Assembly: GCA_041654095.1 (NCBI GenBank)
Contig: JBAZED010000026.1
Span: 1-7,373 of the forward strand
DNA: 7,373 nucleotides
Source: UBA1424 sp041654095
Lineage (GTDB): Bacteria > Bacillota_I > Bacilli_A > RFN20 > CAG-826
Direction of reading: 5' to 3'
Of this stretch, positions 5,902 through 7,373 are shown one piece after another. The stretch's first letter is position 1, and each line of letters opens with the position of its first letter. The notes under the pieces are model-generated. The model ran no database searches. It was given only the letters and a program-made list of their open reading frames with translations, and was not told the origin of the DNA. A program made the position numbers and the translations under genes.

Positions 5902-6618
5902 ATGAAAGTCGCGATGTCCGAAAGAGCTGCCACGATAATTAAAATCATCGTTTTCGCGTTGGTTTTTGGCACTTTGCTCGGCCTTTTCATCTACTATTTC
6001 AATTTCTTTTATTCGCTGCTCGACGTCAGCAATCGTCAAGCCCTCAGAACTAGGATGCTCGAGATGGGAATCTGGGGATATGGCTTAGCGTTCTTGATTC
6101 AATTTGCCCAAGTCGTCATCTCCTTTTTACCAGGTGAAGTCGTCGAATTGTTTTTGGGCATGGCCTATGGCCCATTTATGGGGCTAGCGATCGGAATGGC
6201 CGGCGTCGTCGCCGGAACCGTCGTCGCTTACTATTTAGCGAAGTGGGTCGGCATCCCCTTTGTCCGCCTTTTCATCAAGAAAAACTATTTTGAAAAATAT
6301 GCTTTTTTGCGCGATGAGAAGAAAGTCGCCTTTGGCGTTTTCATCGTCTATTTTATCGTCGGGCTGCCGGTCGACACGGCGACGTATCTCGCGCCGACTC
6401 TAGAAATCAAATTTTGGAAATTTCTCCTCATCACATCGTTGGCGCGCATTCCCAAAATAATCTCGTCGACGATCGTCGGCCATTATCTCGTCGAAGATAA
6501 TTTGTGGGTTTCGATCAGCGTCTTTTTCGGAACCGCCATTCTGAGCCTCATCGCCGTCATCATCTTTCGCTTTATCAACAAGCGCCGCAGCGAAAAAAAC
6601 TCGATTAATCAAGCTTAA
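5902..6618 (+). CDS. VTT-domain membrane protein (TVP38/TMEM64, DedA-like)
   Basis: The 238-residue polytopic membrane protein has hydrophobic segments at about 11-37, 59-77, 82-113, 143-165, 172-180 and 202-222. Two family signatures are present. FLPGEVVELFLGMAYGP (75-91) is the re-entrant-loop motif (xxPGExxxxxxGxxxGP), followed by a GxxxG-rich helix and an AYYLAKWVG segment. ARIPKII (181-187) is the conserved Arg-x-Pro of the second re-entrant half. VTT proteins are linked to lipid scrambling or flipping, including undecaprenyl phosphate and phosphatidylethanolamine recycling for bacterial DedA relatives. That role fits its place 23 bases after a glycosyltransferase-acyltransferase pair. 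No Shine-Dalgarno precedes the ATG at 5902, and the extended -10 box at 5887-5895 overlaps this region. An ATG at 5914 is the alternative start. It may be read both from the operon promoter and from its own. Confidence 0.88.
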   Translation: MKVAMSERAATIIKIIVFALVFGTLLGLFIYYFNFFYSLLDVSNRQALRTRMLEMGIWGYGLAFLIQFAQVVISFLPGEVVELFLGMAYGPFMGLAIGMAGVVAGTVVAYYLAKWVGIPFVRLFIKKNYFEKYAFLRDEKKVAFGVFIVYFIVGLPVDTATYLAPTLEIKFWKFLLITSLARIPKIISSTIVGHYLVEDNLWVSISVFFGTAILSLIAVIIFRFINKRRSEKNSINQA

Positions 6619-6631
6619 TTAAAGTCGCCTC

Positions 6632-6660
6632 TTGAGTCTCGCCAGGCAATTTGATATGGT
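6632..6660 (+). promoter_or_regulatory. candidate promoter of the kinase gene pair
   Basis: TTGAGT (6632-6637) and TATGGT (6655-6660) match the consensus at 4/6 each with exactly 17 bases between. They lie in the 86-base gap after the VTT gene. Transcription would begin near 6667, giving a leader of about 38 bases that contains the palindrome at 6677-6692. Confidence 0.4.
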
Positions 6661-6676
6661 ATTTATTGTTTGGTGG

Positions 6677-6692
6677 CCATCATAAATGATGG
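6677..6692 (+). promoter_or_regulatory. palindrome/hairpin in the kinase gene leader
   Basis: CCATCAT-AA-ATGATGG is a perfect 7-bp inverted repeat that ends just before the TGAGGAAG ribosome binding site (6693-6700). As RNA it folds as CCATCA/TGATGG with a TAAA loop. It could be an operator or a translational control hairpin. There is no T tract, so it is not a terminator. Confidence 0.45.
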
Positions 6693-6704
6693 TGAGGAAG
6701 ATTT

Positions 6705-7190
6705 ATGAGTAAATTAATCATCATGTCCGGCATTCCCGGCTCGGGCAAAACGACGTATGCTTTAGGCGTGAAAAGCATCCTGCCAAAAGTTGCGATAATT
6801 TCCAGCGATGAAGTCCGCCGGCAAGTGACCGGTCGCGCCGACGACGGCACTCAAGAGACAAAAGTCTGGCAGGAGTTTGAAAAGCGAATCATCGCCGCTT
6901 CATCCGAATATGATATCGTCATCGCCGATTCGACAGCACTAACCAATTTATTGCGCATGAGATGGCTCCAAGCTTTTCGCCCCCATTTCGACAAAATCGA
7001 ATTGGTCTACCTCAATATTCCATTCGGCGTTTGCTGGGAGCGAAATATCGCTCGCGAACGAATGGTCCCCATCGATCCGATGGCCGGAATGTTTAAACTA
7101 CTTGAAGAGCCCGATGAAGAAGTGAATAATAATTTTGACTCGATCATCGTCATCAAAGAAGAAGAAAAAACGACATGGAAAAAAAGCTGA
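6705..7190 (+). CDS. small P-loop kinase resembling the T4 polynucleotide kinase 5'-kinase domain
   Basis: The 161-residue soluble product is a single P-loop phosphotransferase domain. Walker A is GIPGSGKT (9-16, Lys15, Thr16). SSDEVRR (33-39) supplies Asp35 and Arg38, which fall at the same residue numbers as the known catalytic Asp35 and Arg38 of T4 Pnk. ADST (74-77) follows, then a lid with RNIARERMVP (113-122), where the Arg residues and Val-Pro match the RNxxRxRxVP pattern of this family. T4 Pnk's C-terminal phosphatase is absent. The expected reaction is ATP-dependent phosphorylation of a 5'-OH nucleic acid end, but small-molecule kinases share the same motifs and the substrate cannot be settled. 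GAGGAAG precedes the ATG by 5 bases. The 3' end overlaps the next gene by 16 bases. The C-terminus is Lys/Glu-rich and short. The TGA stop shows standard coding. Confidence 0.85.
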   Translation: MSKLIIMSGIPGSGKTTYALGVKSILPKVAIISSDEVRRQVTGRADDGTQETKVWQEFEKRIIAASSEYDIVIADSTALTNLLRMRWLQAFRPHFDKIELVYLNIPFGVCWERNIARERMVPIDPMAGMFKLLEEPDEEVNNNFDSIIVIKEEEKTTWKKS

Positions 7191-7373
7191 TCGTCCTCTC
7201 TGGCATTCCCGGCTCCGGGAAAAGTACTTATGCGCACGAGTACGCGTTTAAGCATGGCGATGTGGCGATTGTGGCCAGCGATCAAATTCGCCTCGAACTA
7301 TTCGGGCGCGCCGATGATTTTTCCAATGAAGATAGCGTTTGGAAAAGATTCGAAAGCTTAATATTGGAAAAGG
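7175..7373 (+). CDS. second T4-Pnk-like P-loop kinase, tandem paralogue (3' partial)
   Basis: The frame from the ATG at 7175 is open to the window edge (66 codons). It begins MEKKLIVLSGIPGSGKSTYA, with Walker A Lys16/Ser17. ASDQIR follows with Asp36 and Arg39, equivalent to Asp35/Arg38 of the preceding kinase. GRADD and VW..FE are then shared with that kinase at the same spacing. By hand, the two proteins align without gaps over the visible 63 or so residues with about 31 identities, so they are paralogues from a tandem duplication. The start lies inside the preceding gene (16-base overlap, different frame), behind a purine-rich but weak ribosome site (GAAGAAG), so translational coupling is likely. 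The lid and C-terminus are outside the window, so completeness and activity cannot be judged. Confidence 0.88.
   Translation, partial: MEKKLIVLSGIPGSGKSTYAHEYAFKHGDVAIVASDQIRLELFGRADDFSNEDSVWKRFESLILEK

Noticed and set aside
7188..7190. TGA read as Trp (Mollicutes code 4)
   Set aside because: Reading through TGA in the first kinase yields about 60 residues without any domain, antiparallel to the clear kinase frame in frame 2. All Trp codons in the other genes are TGG.
6729..7215. 14-base direct repeat GGCATTCCCGGCTC (6729-6742 and 7202-7215) as a mobile or attachment repeat
   Set aside because: Both copies encode the Walker A loop of the paralogous kinases, so duplication and protein constraint explain it.
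7206..7219. CCCGG-CTC-CGGG as a hairpin terminator
   Set aside because: It lies inside the Walker A codons of an open gene and has no T tract.
6705..7373. Zeta-type toxin of a toxin-antitoxin pair
   Set aside because: There is no small antitoxin gene next to it. The Asp35/Arg38 and RNxxRxRxVP pattern fits the polynucleotide-kinase branch better, and the neighbour is another kinase.

Overview
This 7.4 kb window reads as a bacterial chromosome segment using the standard code. TGA terminates the first kinase gene at 7188-7190 and never appears inside a coding frame. Moderate GC, compact layout, Shine-Dalgarno sites and short T-tailed terminators suggest a Bacillota-type bacterium, perhaps an uncultured Bacilli lineage near the Mollicutes. 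That placement is an inference from style and gene content, not from a marker gene. No RNA gene, CRISPR array, insertion sequence or phage gene is visible, and no gene-free stretch exceeds about 155 bases.

Left part (1-2655): the end of an acidic protein of unknown function (2-595) converges on a YjbQ/UPF0047 gene on the minus strand (602-1018). A 155-base divergent intergenic region follows. It holds a promoter for each flanking gene and a perfect 10-bp inverted repeat with arms 17 bases apart. The gene on its right (1174-2601) encodes a 475-residue exported, beta-rich protein that I cannot assign to a family. It is followed by a GC-rich hairpin terminator.

Middle (2676-3250): a single-gene unit for a family-6 uracil-DNA-glycosylase-like enzyme (hypoxanthine/deoxyinosine-DNA glycosylase). 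It is closed by two T-tailed hairpins in a row.

Right-centre (3274-6618): a likely envelope-lipid operon. It encodes a MarR-type regulator, a membrane-anchored family-2 glycosyltransferase with the DAD/TED/RxxRW signature of processive enzymes, a PlsC-like acyltransferase, and a VTT-domain (TVP38/TMEM64, DedA-like) membrane protein. The promoter before marR carries a perfect palindrome over its -35 box, which suggests autoregulation. The same geometry shows that the regulator starts at 3328, not at the upstream in-frame ATG. The VTT gene has an additional extended -10 promoter placed so that its transcript would begin at or very near its own start codon. Together these genes could make, acylate and translocate a membrane (glyco)lipid under MarR control; this is the most coherent candidate 'system' in the window.

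Right end (6632-7373): a promoter and a hairpin-containing leader precede two tandem, 16-base-overlapping paralogues of a small T4 polynucleotide-kinase-like P-loop phosphotransferase. The second runs off the window.
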